The position numbers and the translations under genes are program-made. 64,000 nucleotides of DNA, taken from NCBI GenBank assembly GCA_963920575.1, contig OY986966.1:4112130-4176129 (forward strand), given 5' to 3'. Numbering within the stretch: the stretch's first letter is position 1; every line of letters begins with the position of its first letter. The DNA is from Narthecium ossifragum (lineage: Eukaryota; Streptophyta; Magnoliopsida; Dioscoreales; Nartheciaceae). Below the pieces are notes generated by a model. The model was not told the origin of the DNA, did not search any database, and worked only from the letters and a program-made list of their open reading frames with translations. Of the stretch, positions 47,221-59,240 are shown piece after piece.

Positions 47221-48495
47221 TTGGTTGGTTTAATCTTGTTTAGTGGTGTGATCATATATAGGACTTTAAGTTTGATGTAAGCTGATTGTTGAATTTTTTT
47301 ACACTATTTTTTGTTTGTTAATCCATGTTAGACTACATACATATAAAAATTCATTCATTTCTACCATCTTAAGTTTTTCGGGATGACGTGGAATATTATG
47401 GTATGAGATAAGAAATCACGATTTTCATGGTCCTAGACTTAATTTCATCAGTCAAAGAAGATTTTGGGATGACGTGGAATGCTATGGTATCAAGGAAGAA
47501 ATCACGACTTCCATGGTAATAGACTTAATTTCTTCAATCAATTACATATGTAACCCTATAAAAAGTTTGATATACTAAAATATCCTCATAATTTTACAAA
47601 ATATCATAGCCATCCCCAAATCTATGATTATAATAAAAAATATCCGATCATTCAATTAGCGAACCTAATAATTATAGAGACTAGAGTAACAAATTATTCA
47701 AATGCCTATATAAACATGATATGGCATAAGCGGGTTTATGTCACATATACTATTCCTCGCTCCAAATTCTCCGCTCTCATATCCATGTTTATTCTGCATG
47801 TATCTCTCTCATATCTCTTTTCTAATCAATTAAGCTATGACATATGATTGCTTCTTACTTGCATTCATTCACCATAATGACATTAGGGGCCAATGATATG
47901 TAAAGACAAAACCCTTGCATATCATGAGAGTGAAAAACTTCCATCACTTATAAAATGTTGATTGTACAAATGACATATGGTTATTCACATTTTACATATG
48001 TATCTAATATACATCAATTGTCAACATGCATTTATGATATATGTCGATTGGTCATTCACTTTACACCTGCATACATTGGTATCGGAGCAAAAATGGCTTA
48101 TGACATTAAAATATAAACTCACTCATGAGACAACAAAATAATGCAAATAATCCACTATTACTGGAATTAAATTCGAATAGATTTCTTTTTATTAAACATA
48201 ATTTCCAAAAAAAAATGCGTCTACAGTAAAATAGAAAAGAGCAAGTAATATATGGAAATCACCGCGAAGATTAAGTTCAAAGATCGGAGAGAGAGCCAAT
48301 ACACCCATTCACCGCCAAGAACCCAACTTTGTGATACTATCATCCTACGGATGTCAGGACAGACATTTCCACGGATTAAACGGTAATCACCGCGAAGCAT
48401 CCCTCCCCTCTCTTCCCGTCCTGACAACCCATGAACAAAACCAAACACATTTTAAAGCCATTCCATCCTCGCAACTATCTATACAAAAACTCAAC
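47221..48495. other. Intergenic region upstream of the third glycanase gene
   Basis: AT-rich with no coding signal. It contains an imperfect tandem duplication of about 86 bp beginning GGGATGACGTGGAAT at 47380 and again at 47466. The last few hundred bases should hold upstream control elements of the glycanase gene, but I recognise no specific site beyond the TATA box. Confidence 0.5.
47380..47545. repeat. Imperfect 86-bp tandem duplication
   Basis: GGGATGACGTGGAAT, GAAATCACGA and TAGACTTAATTTC recur in the same order with period 86 and several substitutions. Confidence 0.8.
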
Positions 48496-48503
48496 TATAT
48501 ATA
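48496..48503 (+). promoter_or_regulatory. TATA box of the third PNGase A gene
   Basis: TATATATA lies 59 bp before the ATG at 48555, nearly the same spacing as for the middle copy (62 bp). Confidence 0.65.
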
Positions 48504-48554
48504 CATCGATCTCTTCACTACTTAAACAGACAACAAGAAGCAGACTCTAATATA

Positions 48555-50431
48555 ATGAAGTCTTCAAAGATGCATCTCTATAAGTTCTTGCCACTACTCC
48601 TCGTCCTCTGGATCACCACCACTTCCATGCACTCACCGGCGGTATCATCGTCCCTCCCTGCAGACACATCCTTCGAACACTTCGACCCCACCCTCCCCCC
48701 GCCAGTGCTCCCCGGCCAGACACCCAAATGCAGCGTTGAAGTCATCCGGCAGGACTTCGCCGACACCGTCGGCTCCCCTCCGGCCTCCTCCGCCAACTAC
48801 ACCCAGCCCCCCGACTGCCCGGCACCGTGGACCCGCGTTCTCCTGGAGCTCTCCGTCGTTGTCTCCGACATCCAGGCGGGCCGCATCGCCGCCGTCTGGA
48901 TAGGCGGCGCCGAGGTCCTCCGCACCGCCACCCCCGCCCCGACGACCCCCGGCGCGTACTGGACTGTCCGGAAGGACATCACCCGGTACGCCGCCGCCGT
49001 CCGCCGCCTCGCCGACGGCGAGGGGGTTGTCTCCATGATCCTCGAGAACTCGAATGCTGCTCTCCCGGGGGTCTTTAGCGCCAATGTTTCGCTCCACTTC
49101 TATCGCGGCGCGCTGTCCGATGGCCACCTTCTTGGTTACACGGCACACCCTACCATCAAAAGCCTATATCGCGAGCCGGCGGACCTCATCATTCCGATGT
49201 CCCGCACTGACGTATACTCCGGCGGCGGCGGTTTCTGGTTTCGCGTCGACAATGACACGGAAGTCACTACTTCCTTGCTTTCGATACCCAGCAACGCCTA
49301 CCGGGCGGTGATCGAAATCTACGCGTCGTACCACGCCAACGACGAGTACTGGTACAGCAACCCCCTCCGATCATCCTACGACGGAGAACGGCAAAGCGAA
49401 CGCGATGGGAGACTCTTGGCGCCAAGAACTAATGGTGGATTCCGCCAGGTATATGCCACCATCGACGGGCGCTTTGTTGGTGGGCATGTACCCTTCGCGG
49501 TGATCTATCCGGGGGCGATCAACCCCTTCTTCTGGTCTCCGGTGGCGGCGATCGGGGCCTTCGACATGCCGTCCTACGACCTCGACGTGACGCCATTCTT
49601 AGGACTGCTGCTCGATGGCAGGCCCCACGAGTTCGGTCTCGGCGTGCGCGACTGCCAGTCGTACTGGCTCCTCGGCGCCAACCTTCACGTCTGGGTCGAC
49701 GCGTGGTCGGATGCCACCCAGGCCGGGCTCGTGGAGTACAATGCCCCGGCGTTGAAGGTGAACAAAAACGCCGAGTGGCGCAACCAGGACGGCCAGTCGG
49801 AGATCAACGCCGAGGGCCTCCTCCGTTTCATCGGATGGGTGAGCTCATCGAGAGGCAATCTCACTACAGTGGTAAGGCAAAAGATCAAGTTCAAGAGCCA
49901 GGTTGGTCCTGAACTACAACTTTTAATTTTTTTAATTGAGGTTTGATGAATACTACTAGGATGATATATAATGACGGTGGTGATGAGTAGGTGGAGGTGC
50001 AGAACAGAGGGGCGGTGAAGCAGGTGGAGGTGGCGAACAAGGAGCGGATGACGGTCGGAGTGATGAAAGGCCACCAGTTGCTTGGGAGGGTGCAGCTGAT
50101 GATGGAAGCGCCGCTGCAGGTGCAGACTTCGACGGTAAATGCGGCCGGAGGGGCTGTGTTCCAGAAGACGAGACTGTTCCACCAGTTGCTGGAGGCCGCT
50201 ACGCTGGCGGAGGGGCAGTCGGTGAGCGTCGGCACTTTGACGGACCGGCAGGACGCGGAGGGGTCGGCGTTGCTGCATGATGGCGCGCCGGTGTGGGGGA
50301 GTGGCGCAACCCGATCGAGCTACAAGTATAGGGACGAGGGCACTTGTTACGTGAGAACGGTGAACACCGCCGGCGGCTTCGTTAAGTTTGATACCGGCGG
50401 CGCGTCTTGTGCGGTGGTCGCCGAAGCCTAG
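48555..50431 (+). CDS. PNGaseA: Peptide:N-glycanase A (PNGase A), two exons, 595 aa
   Basis: Exons 48555-49901 and 49991-50431 with an 89-bp GT/AG intron in phase 0. Without splicing the frame stops after 463 residues inside the intron; with it the C-terminus resumes exactly where the middle paralogue continues (KSQ then VEVQNRGAVKQVEV against KSH then VEVEGKGAIKQVEM). Signal peptide about residues 1-32. Motifs EHFDPTLPPPVLPGQTPKC, RQDFADTVGSPP, DCPAPWTRVLLELS, VWIGGAEVLRT and ATIDGRFVGGHVPFAVIY; the N-terminal Cys pair and C-terminal CYVRT are kept. It lacks the Ser/Pro linker of the middle copy. The two plus-strand genes look like a tandem duplication later separated by the LINE nest. Role as for the other copies: secreted N-glycan release. 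Confidence 0.94.
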
Positions 50432-50556
50432 AGATGATCTGGTGTTATTTCTGACAATAAGAAGAGAGAGGTTGTGTTACTTTGTTAAGTTCATTAAGGA
50501 TTGAGGAAGAAGGTGTGTTTTTGGTTCTCTATGATTATATGCAAAGGCTTTCTACT

Positions 50557-51204
50557 GGCGTTTGGTTGGTGGAGTCGTATGATGCATGGGATTGTATGAT
50601 GCATGCATCAGACATCAGATGCATTTGTTTGATTATCTTTTGAATCAGTCGATGCACTCTGATCATATATATAAACATTATATGAATAATATGATATATA
50701 TATATATATATTAAAATATATTCGATAAAGTTATGTAAATATTAAAATTATATGAACATTATTTTAATCTCAATAATATATATATATATATATATATATA
50801 ATTCATATAATGTTTACATAATTATACAATACAATTAAATTTTAAAATATATATTAAAATATTATATATATTATTCATATAATATATATAAAAATTTTAA
50901 TGTATATATATTAAATTTTAACTTTATCACATCATTATATGAACATTATATGAATTATATATATATTATCAAGATTAAAATAATATAATAATTTTATTGA
51001 GATTAAAATAATATTTACATAATTTTAATGTTTACATAATTTTATTGAATATATTTTAATATGTTCACGGAATGCACTGCATATGGGTGCATCGTGCATA
51101 CAATACACGTTAAAAAAATACATCGCTGTATTAGTTGATGCATTGTGAACCAAACACATGATGATGAATCAACATGCACCACGTTTCATGCCAACCAAAC
51201 GGAC
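50557..51204. mobile_element. AT-rich foldback element (MITE-like) after the third glycanase gene
   Basis: The left end reads GGCGTTTGGTTGG and the right end is the complement of GTCCGTTTGGTTGG, with ACT outside both ends (50554-50556, 51205-51207). The inside is almost pure A/T with (TA)n runs and mirrored TTATATGAACATTA-type blocks, and TGATGCAT-type motifs sit near both ends. No coding capacity. Superfamily unknown. Confidence 0.5.
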
Positions 51205-51723
51205 ACTATATGTAATGCTCTGGGAAGAATAAAAATCATGAATCCCATCAACAGGTAAATTGCCTTTAGTTAATGGCACCATTCTTCTAAGGCGCGGATG
51301 ACGACTCAGACCTAGTAAATTACATGAGTCAGTAATTAGTATATGAAGCCTCTGTCCTTCGCTCAATTAATAAAAAAGATAACATAAATAAGGGTTGAAC
51401 CACACAAATTCTTTACCAGTATCTCGCATAACAAGTCTTATCAGTCCAGATGTGAAGTCTAAATTTCACTTAGAATGGTATTGTCATAATAGAACCTACA
51501 ACAATCTCTTAGTAGTAGTAACAATTGAAAAGCCGATGCTACCAGGACAATGCCATCCAAGGGCATGTTGCCCCTTTTTGCCATGGCAAGTTATGATTTA
51601 CAAAGAATGCAACTCCAGCAACAGAAGTGTTTCCACAAGAGCAAGTTTTCCCAGAAGAGGTCCAGAAATTATCAACTTGGTTTCTCATTAATTATTAATG
51701 CAACAGGGAAAATGTTCTTCGAA

Positions 51724-54700
51724 TTACTTGGATATCGGGCATGCCTTCTCAAACACCTCCTGCTCTTTGCGGCACAAGTCGAACTCATTGGTGTAGTAAT
51801 ACATGCAGCCAGCATAGGCATCCATCTCTTTCGTGCAATTTTGATGAAGTTCTTTCAAGCTGCCAATTGATACCAAACACATAAGTGCCAATTGTTTTGG
51901 GAATAAGAGCGACAACTTTAAGCACTGAAAGAATATAGGGAGAATACTCGATAGGGTCTTAAAAAAAATGTGATACGACAATAGGACCTCATACCTCTAT
52001 GGACGGAAATACCCCTATACCCTAGCTAATCCAACCCCCGCCCTGGCGGCCTGCATGCCCGATCTCGCCGTCGGACGCCGATCCTGAGCTCGCCGTCCGA
52101 CGCCAATCCCCATCTCATCGCCGATCCAGATCTCGCCGCCGCCGCCACCGTCCGTCGTCGATCCCCGATGCCCCCGTCGCTACCTCCTTCCCCGGCTCCC
52201 CTCCTTCCCCGGCTCCTCGTCGCCGCCGCCTCCTTCCCCGGCTCCTCGTCGCCGATCCAGTCAGATCTCGACAGATCCCGTCCGATCCCGTCAGATCCCG
52301 TCCGACCCCGTCTGATCCCTCCTTCCCCGGCTCCCCGTCGCCGAACCAGTCGGATCCCATCGGAACACGTCCGATCCCGTCGGATACGACGCGAGGTTGC
52401 CGCCGATCCCGTCGCCAAGACCCGTCTACGGTGATGATCCTTAGCTCGAATCCTTCTAGGTCAAGATCTCCGTCGTGATGATCCCGAGCTCAAGATCCCT
52501 CTATCTTCTGGGACGACGACGCAGTCGGTCACGACGTCCTTTTTTTCTTTTTTCTTTTTATTTTTGAAAAGTAAATAGTATCTCTCTTTTTCATGCTAGG
52601 CACTTCTCGCAATTGGCAATCAAATTTTTCACAAATGTTTCTCAATTTGTTTTGACTCAAGTTACTTTTCACATTCATTGTAAGTTACTTCCTACATTCG
52701 TTGTAAGTTACTTTCCACAGTACTAGCATCTAGATTATGAAAAGTAACTTGTAATACTTGTGGAAAGTAATGTAACAATTGTGGAAAGCAACTCAAATTA
52801 GAAAGCAAATCAAACTACTCCCCATTGGTTTAATCTGGAAAGTAACTGAAATTACTTTCCATGATTTAATCATCGAGAGCTCAAGTTACTTGCGTAATTG
52901 TGATAAGTTACTTTCCACGATACTAATATCTAAATTATGGAAAGTGACTTGTAGAAATTGTGGTAGTAATGTAATAATTATGAAAAGTAACTTCAGTTAC
53001 TCTCCATTAGTTTAATTTGGAAAGTAACTCATCATCGAAACTCAAGTTACTTTCCACTAGTTACTTTCCATTGGTTTAATATGCAAAGTAACTCAAATTA
53101 TTTTCCACGATTTCATCATCGAGAGCTCAAGTTACTTTTCGTAATCGTGGTAAGTTACTTTCCAGTTTTTTTTGTAATTACTTTTCAGTTTTTTTGGTAT
53201 ATACTTTCCATATTTTTTGGTATGTACTTTCCAATAGGAATACGAACAGTCACTAGGAAGGGAAAATATGCTAGGAATCTTAGAAGGGCATTTTATTGAT
53301 AAAAAATGTATTAGGGCCTAAATACCTTAAGAAAAAGGTATCCAACCTTCTGGGCAAATATTTCCTTATCATAGGCCTAAACGCCAATTAACTGAAGAAT
53401 ATCACACTGGAAGCATAGTATTAAACAATGATTTTACATCAGTTATCAAGTGACTTGTTAATTGATTTCCTTACGAACAAGAAGGATTTATATCAAACCA
53501 ACAGGTTTTGAGATCTTTCAAATAGGAATTTTGGCAGTTTAATTGCAAGATTGTGAAGGACTGTGTGCTAGAAATTAAGGACTAAATGACCCAGAATAAT
53601 GTGTAAATATATTTTGCCAAGCTTAATTTAGTGACATAGCATATTATCATTTTTGGTTTTACCAACTACAGACAGATAACACCCGTTGCTTTATGAAAGG
53701 AAGACAGGAACTACGAGTGTGAAAAGTGTGTTAAAAAGAGCAAAAGTGACAGTCGAAATCTTTGCAAGCATTGTGAAAGTTTCTTCTACAATCTATCTTG
53801 ATGCTCAGCCAGCGACAAAAACCCAGATTATCAAGACCTAATGTCACATCCCATGTACTATGATATGGCAATAAATTTAGAGTGTCTCTGGATGTTTTCA
53901 CAGACAACATGTTCTTTCTACCATCAATGTCAAAATTCAACTTTTAAATTGGGACAGTTGGGTTGCTATGAAGTTAGGAGAAGGTAAACGAATATAGGAT
54001 ATAAAGCATTCTACTTGAAACAAAAATTTGCAATCACGATTTGCAGGTTCATGATTTCCTTAGAGTTCAAACACCTAGCCATGATATAGTTCTAATTTGA
54101 ATGGAAAATAATGAAATAGCATTATTTTCACAGCCATTCAAATGCACATTCATTTTTTATCTATCGAAAGTAGACAATAATTGAAGCGTGCTCCATAGGA
54201 AAAACAAGGTTATTGAAAATCACATGATATACTATCTATATTTGGCTTGGTTTATTTGTGACTTCCAATTCAACTTATATGTGGATTCATCACTGTGAAA
54301 AGGTCTAACCACAGGATAGCACTCTGGCGTATATATTCTGGTATAAGAGCAGAGTAGGTTTAAAACCTTTTATGTTAAGCAGGATGCTTTAGAAAATGGC
54401 ACTTTTTAACTGTTAAACAATGATGTGAAGAGATCAAAACAATGGGGGAACAGCCTGAATGTTTAAGCTGTGACGTAGTATGCAAGAAAGTTAACATGGG
54501 AAGCTATTGCTAATTTTCCTTCCCTAATGATTTTACAAAATTAAAAATCATGAGATTTTAGTATCTATTCACGCATCTCTGGGTATCTTACAGCTATATG
54601 TGCGCTAATAACAATAATAACAGCAATACAAGGAATGGGAAGTTGTAATTACAATCTAACAACAAAATAAATTGAACTGTGAAAAAATAGCAATACATCT

Positions 54701-56966
54701 ATGAAATATGATGATATTAATGATTCAACAATACCTTCTCGCATTCATAACGTAATCTCAGCAAAACACCCTAAACAATAGTCTATTTTCCTCTAAAAGT
54801 ATAGTATGACATTTGTAACTAGCAAAATAAAGCAGAGGAATGTAGTGAAACATTTTAGCTCAGAGATAAGGCAGAACAAGCCAGGACTTCTGTTTGCTAC
54901 ATGTCCACCAATGGGACAATGCGAGAAGCAACTGCCATCGGTGTAAAGTATAAACAAGGAAACAAGAATAAAAGTAAAACTATAGAAAGATACTAGATGC
55001 CAGCTAGTGAAAATACTATTGATAAACTTACCTAACAGCCCAGATTCAGAAGTTCACTACAAGTCAACTTTTCAAAACATCATTAGGTCACGAATAAAGA
55101 TCAGGGCAGCTTCACAGTTTGCAGAATTATCATGGAATGGTACAATTCAGGAAACTTTTAACCTTGCAATATGGTCATCAAATATACATAGAGTTGGATA
55201 TATCTACAGCCCGTCCATAGCTAATATACCACAGAAAGACTAGTTCATTCATTCTTCTTCTGGTAAGTATAACCACCAAGCATCAGACTCATAATATTTT
55301 CACATGCCATGTAAACATGGTACATATGCCAAGTGCAAATGGTGTCGGCACTTTTTTGGAAAGAATCTTAACTTTTGGCAGATACTGCGTCTATCAATAC
55401 TGCCTTGATGCTCAGATTCGATTGTCTCCTGACTCTCCCAGACCCAAATTTCCTAAAGTTGACGTTGGCTATCGCTAATCTTCACATAAAGTAGAGACTG
55501 AAAGGGAGAAAGAAGCACAATGGATTTGAACCTTTTACAACTCGTGGAACCATCTGCAGAGTTTTGTCAGGTTTGATCAGGACCAAATGTGCGCCAATCA
55601 TACAAGGAATCATCGATTAGTACTATCAATTTCATCTCAGATATAAGATGGAAATGAACCAAACGATGATAACTATTCTCAGTCGTGAAAATTAAGACAA
55701 TTCTTATATCAACACATGAGGCAGAATAGTTTATGATAAGTTAAAACCAGTTGCAAGAGCCCCAAAATTGCCCATGACTTCAACAAGCCAAAGCACCACT
55801 AGAATATTAAAAGTCCTGTGTAGATAAATCCTTGCAGTAAAGATTCCTCAAAAAATTTTCCATGACAAGCTGCAAGCTTATCCAAAAGATTCTTTTCAAA
55901 CTTTGGCCAATAAAGAAGTTCCTGGAAAATGGGAATATGCTCCACATCATCCTCATGTCAAGGAAAGAATATTGATTCCCAAAGTAAACTCCTATGGATT
56001 TTCGCATTTCACATACCCTAAAAAAAGTTTACCTTAATAATGATTCAGTCTAGTCTAGAAGGTTGTCATGAGTGGAGATCATATATAATAGACTGTTTTC
56101 ACTATCAGTTGCTTCAAGATTGAAGATCAGCGCATGTTCCTCGATGGTGAATATACCACAAAGAAATTCAAGGAAGAAGCACTCATTCCTTTATCTCTCA
56201 TCTCAGAGATCTGCAGTCATCATCCTCTGGAAGCAAATATCATAATTCCAAAGTTTCTCCATAAGCTCCCCCACTACCACATCCAGGAAAATTCTTGTAC
56301 CTGTAAATACTAGTCCTCTACATGCCTCCAACTACTAAAACTCGCAGACAAGCACCTCACTCTCCTAAGTAACAATTAGATAGTTTCTATGAGATCCATA
56401 ATGCCACCAGAACGAGCTTGATGTCGGCCCACAACATTGTGGATTGCAAATAATCTACTAATTTTAAGTTAATTCCTCGCCTAACCACAACAACTATCTC
56501 TCCAGCACAGCAAAATTCTTCCATCTGAAGATTGTCCAATCGTAGGTCATCTCTTTTCCATCAATAAAAGTCATAACTTATCCAATCTAATCATTTCCGC
56601 TTATATCTTGCATCACGCATCCATGTTTAAATGACTGCATCCGCCGTCACGCTCTCAGCTGGATCTATTTTATCTCTTAACACACCTAGGTCACATTTTT
56701 TATACCAAATGCTCTCCAATCAACAAGCCAGCCAAACACACAGAGAAATCGTCAGGAGACAAGAATTGGGAATCTTACAGGTTAAGGACGCAAGCGGTGA
56801 CCTCCCGGCCTCTGTGGAGGCACTTCTCCGGGTTGGGATCCTTCTTCTTGCAGTGGATGAACGCTATGTTCTCCGCCCTGCACCGCGCCGCTATGTGCTT
56901 CGACGCCGCCATCAGCACCGCCGACGTCGGGATCGGCTCCCCCGTCGGGTCCACCGTGCTCGACAT
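51724..56966 (-). CDS. NDUFA8: NADH dehydrogenase (complex I) 1 alpha subcomplex subunit 8, 2 exons, 107 aa
   Basis: Accessory subunit of mitochondrial complex I on the intermembrane-space side, belonging to the twin-CX9C proteins oxidised by the Mia40 import route. Exons 56779-56966 and 51724-51859; GTAAGA donor and CAG acceptor; the split Leu codon (residue 63) joins correctly. Starts MSSTVDPTGEPIPTSAVL. Cys29/39/49 and Cys71/81 form CX9C spacings (CRAENIAFIHC, CKKKDPNPEKC, CTKEMDAYAGC), and the end YYYTNEFDLCRKEQEVFEKA is the family hallmark. Length matches plant NDUFA8. The single intron is 4919 bp and holds a MULE-like element with a minisatellite. No presequence, as expected for CHCH proteins. 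Confidence 0.94.
51953..53340. mobile_element. Putative MULE-like element in the NDUFA8 intron
   Basis: The outer 60-70 bp at each side are similar in inverted orientation: AGGACCTCATAC (51983 on) against AGGCCCTAATAC (complement of 53309-53320), plus AAATACCCC and CCTAG blocks in the same order. Inside are a GC-rich stretch (52021-52440) with repeated GATCCCGTC motifs and a minisatellite. Long, imperfect terminal repeats suggest Mutator-like origin. I found no clear target duplication and the exact ends are uncertain. Confidence 0.35.
52640..53240. repeat. Minisatellite of GTTACTTTCC motifs in both orientations
   Basis: The decamer GTTACTTTCC, its complement GGAAAGTAAC and close variants occur about 20-25 times in 600 bp. 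A higher-order repeat of roughly 200 bp is visible: TCATCGAGAGCTCAAGTTACTT occurs twice and CCATTRGTTTAAT three times. It does not code for protein. Confidence 0.8.
53341..56778 (-). other. Remaining part of the NDUFA8 intron
   Basis: AT-rich intron sequence. ORFs are short and show no domain. I see no TE terminus, RNA gene or strong repeat here. Confidence 0.5.
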
Positions 56967-57210
56967 CTCCCCGCGCCGCCGGCTTTAGACACGTCGACTA
57001 AAGTATTCGGAAGAAGATCGGGTTCCGCAGAGAACCTTGCTACCGGAGCCTGTTGGGAGAAAGGGCTGTTTGTTTTGGTAGGGCTAGACTACCTCATGGA
57101 CTGGGCTGGGGAAGGCCGGGCTGGGCCGGCCTTACTAGGCCTAGGTCATTATTGCTCCACTTGGGGCGCGTGTGGATGCGTGTAATAGGGCCGTATCCGG
57201 TGGATAATAC

Positions 57211-57594
57211 GTGTCCGTTTGGATACCGTGGATCTGCAGTATCATGGGACGGAATCCCCGGGAGCGGATTCCACCCCTAGCGGGCACCAAAAATGGGATC
57301 CGCCCTTGGGTGGATCCCATTTTTCGGGTTCCGCGAGATATCCAAACGCCGGATCCCGCTCCGCCCATTCGCCGGATCCCACGGATCCGTCGGGATCCGG
57401 TGGGCCAAACAGATCTACGGATTCCAGATCCCACGCATCCATATGTTTGGCTTGCATGCCGAATCCCAAAAAAAGGATCCGCATAGGGTGGATTCCAAAA
57501 AAGGCGGCCGCTCATCTCGAGCGAACGCTGCACGTGGATACCATGGATACGATTCGTCGGATTCCGGATCCCGCGATTAGCCAAACGTGTCCAT
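57211..57594. repeat. GC-rich foldback element dense in GGATCC
   Basis: The left edge GTGTCCGTTTGGATA and right edge complement GGACACGTTTGGCTA share CGTTTGG in inverted orientation. About eight GGATCC sites and many GGGATCC/CGGATCC variants occur in 380 bp, so both strands show overlapping open frames (such as 57219-57668) that are by-products of the composition. Probably a MITE just upstream of NDUFA8. Confidence 0.5.
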
Positions 57595-57670
57595 GGTGGA
57601 TGAAATATCCGTTTGCCGTGCTTTTAAAATTGAATGAGTCAGCATCATCCACCATGGCAACTATATAGGA

Positions 57671-57890
57671 GGTGTTTGGTAAGGAGATAGATTATTTCGA
57701 ATTAAGGGATTTTGGGGTTGGGAAAGTAGGAATAACCTACGGGGATAAAGTTATTCTCCTTTTGGTGTTTGGTTGAAAAATAGAGATAAACCGGTAATGA
57801 TTGCTTGGAATAAAGAAATTGTGTTTGGTTGTAGAAGGTGGAATAAGCATAGGAATTATAGTTTATTATTAGTAAAAATTGAAAATGCCC
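57671..57890. mobile_element. Fragment resembling a Harbinger-type MITE
   Basis: GGTGTTTGGTAAGGAGATA followed by several further TGTTTGGTT blocks and (T/G)GGGATAA-type motifs resembles the element at 25878-26143, but a matching right terminus is not clear. Confidence 0.3.
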
Positions 57891-58331
57891 TTAAATGGGG
57901 TATATTGAGAATTTGATCGAGAATTATGAAAATCTTGACATGTGGATGTGTTCATGATTATAATGTTTTAATAAATTATTAAGTTAAGTTTTTTGGTATT
58001 TGTGCATAATTCGTACAAAATTTATACTATTATATTATTGTATAAAATAGAGTAAAAATATATTATAATAAAGTATAATATTATCAACCCACCCCGTTCG
58101 ACACCTCCGCCGGCGAATCCCTCTCCTATCGACACCCACTCATTTGCCATCGCCAGTAGCGACATCCACTCCTCCGCTATCGCCGACAGCGACGCTCACT
58201 AGTCCTCCACCTGGTCGTATGGCTCAGCGATCTTGAGGGGGTTCTTGCTGATGTTGTGACAACCAGTGTCGTACATGCGGTCTCCACCCATGACGAATGT
58301 AAAGAAGGATCGCACCGTCTCCATCAGCTGC

Positions 58332-58513
58332 CCATCACGCCACAAACCCGTCGAGGGCCGAACACACCGTAAGCAATCCAACGAGAGAACCAAAATTTAA
58401 CTGATTTTGACTTTTGCTTTGGCCATCACGCCACAACCCCGTCGAGGGCCGAACACACCGTAAGCAATCCAACGAGAGAAGCCAATTTTAACTAAATTTA
58501 ACTGATTTTGACT
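58332..58513. repeat. 91-bp tandem duplication
   Basis: A unit starting CCATCACGCCACAA and including GTCGAGGGCCGAACACACCG occurs at 58332 and 58423 with few changes. Surrounding sequence is intergenic. Confidence 0.85.
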
Positions 58514-59240
58514 TTTGCTTTGACAAATATAGACTAACATTTGTCACGTACGCCGGTTCGAAAAGCTTAAGAATTTAATTAAAACTTTTTAAAGTTGAGG
58601 GACTACATAAAAACTTGACAGAATCTACGGGGACCATATGCATATTTTACATTAAGTATGAATAAACCGTCACGATGATGCATATTGAACTTATTTACCA
58701 AGTCAAATACATTAATGAAATAGGAAAATAACAAATACGACAACAAATATCACAATAAGTACGTATCAGACAATAAAATAATAGACTCGGAACAACACGT
58801 GATGTATTGGACTTCGCGTAAGATGTCGTGATCACTTTTTTGTAAGAGGTCATGCTGTAATCCTCAAAAAATTGTGATGCTTCATCCAAAGATTTAAATT
58901 TGCGGTAACATGCATTTAGGTACTTGTCGATTTGTGCATGATACTCATGTCACGTTGTATAAATTCATGTCCTCCGCCTTCAGTAAACCACATAATAACT
59001 CATATGCGATAAATAATTTGCAATGAGATTAAATAATACTCCCGTGATGGATATCAATATAAAATATAATAACTAAAATACTCAAATCAAGGAAAGTTTA
59101 CAATTAAATTAAATACTTTAACAGAGATGATAAATATATGTATTAAGATATAAGTAACTGTATACTTTACGAACCTCACCTATCTCCACAATTCTGTTAC
59201 AATTGCTGACAACGGACACAAGTGCATATAACTTAACTAA

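Noticed and set aside
56631..57185. 184-codon plus-strand ORF over NDUFA8 exon 1
   Set aside because: It is antisense to a well-conserved exon and then runs into intergenic repeat; no domain.
57219..57668. Overlapping ORFs of up to 149 codons in the GGATCC-rich island
   Set aside because: Several frames on both strands are open at once with Gly/Pro/Arg/Ser-rich content, a by-product of repeat composition.
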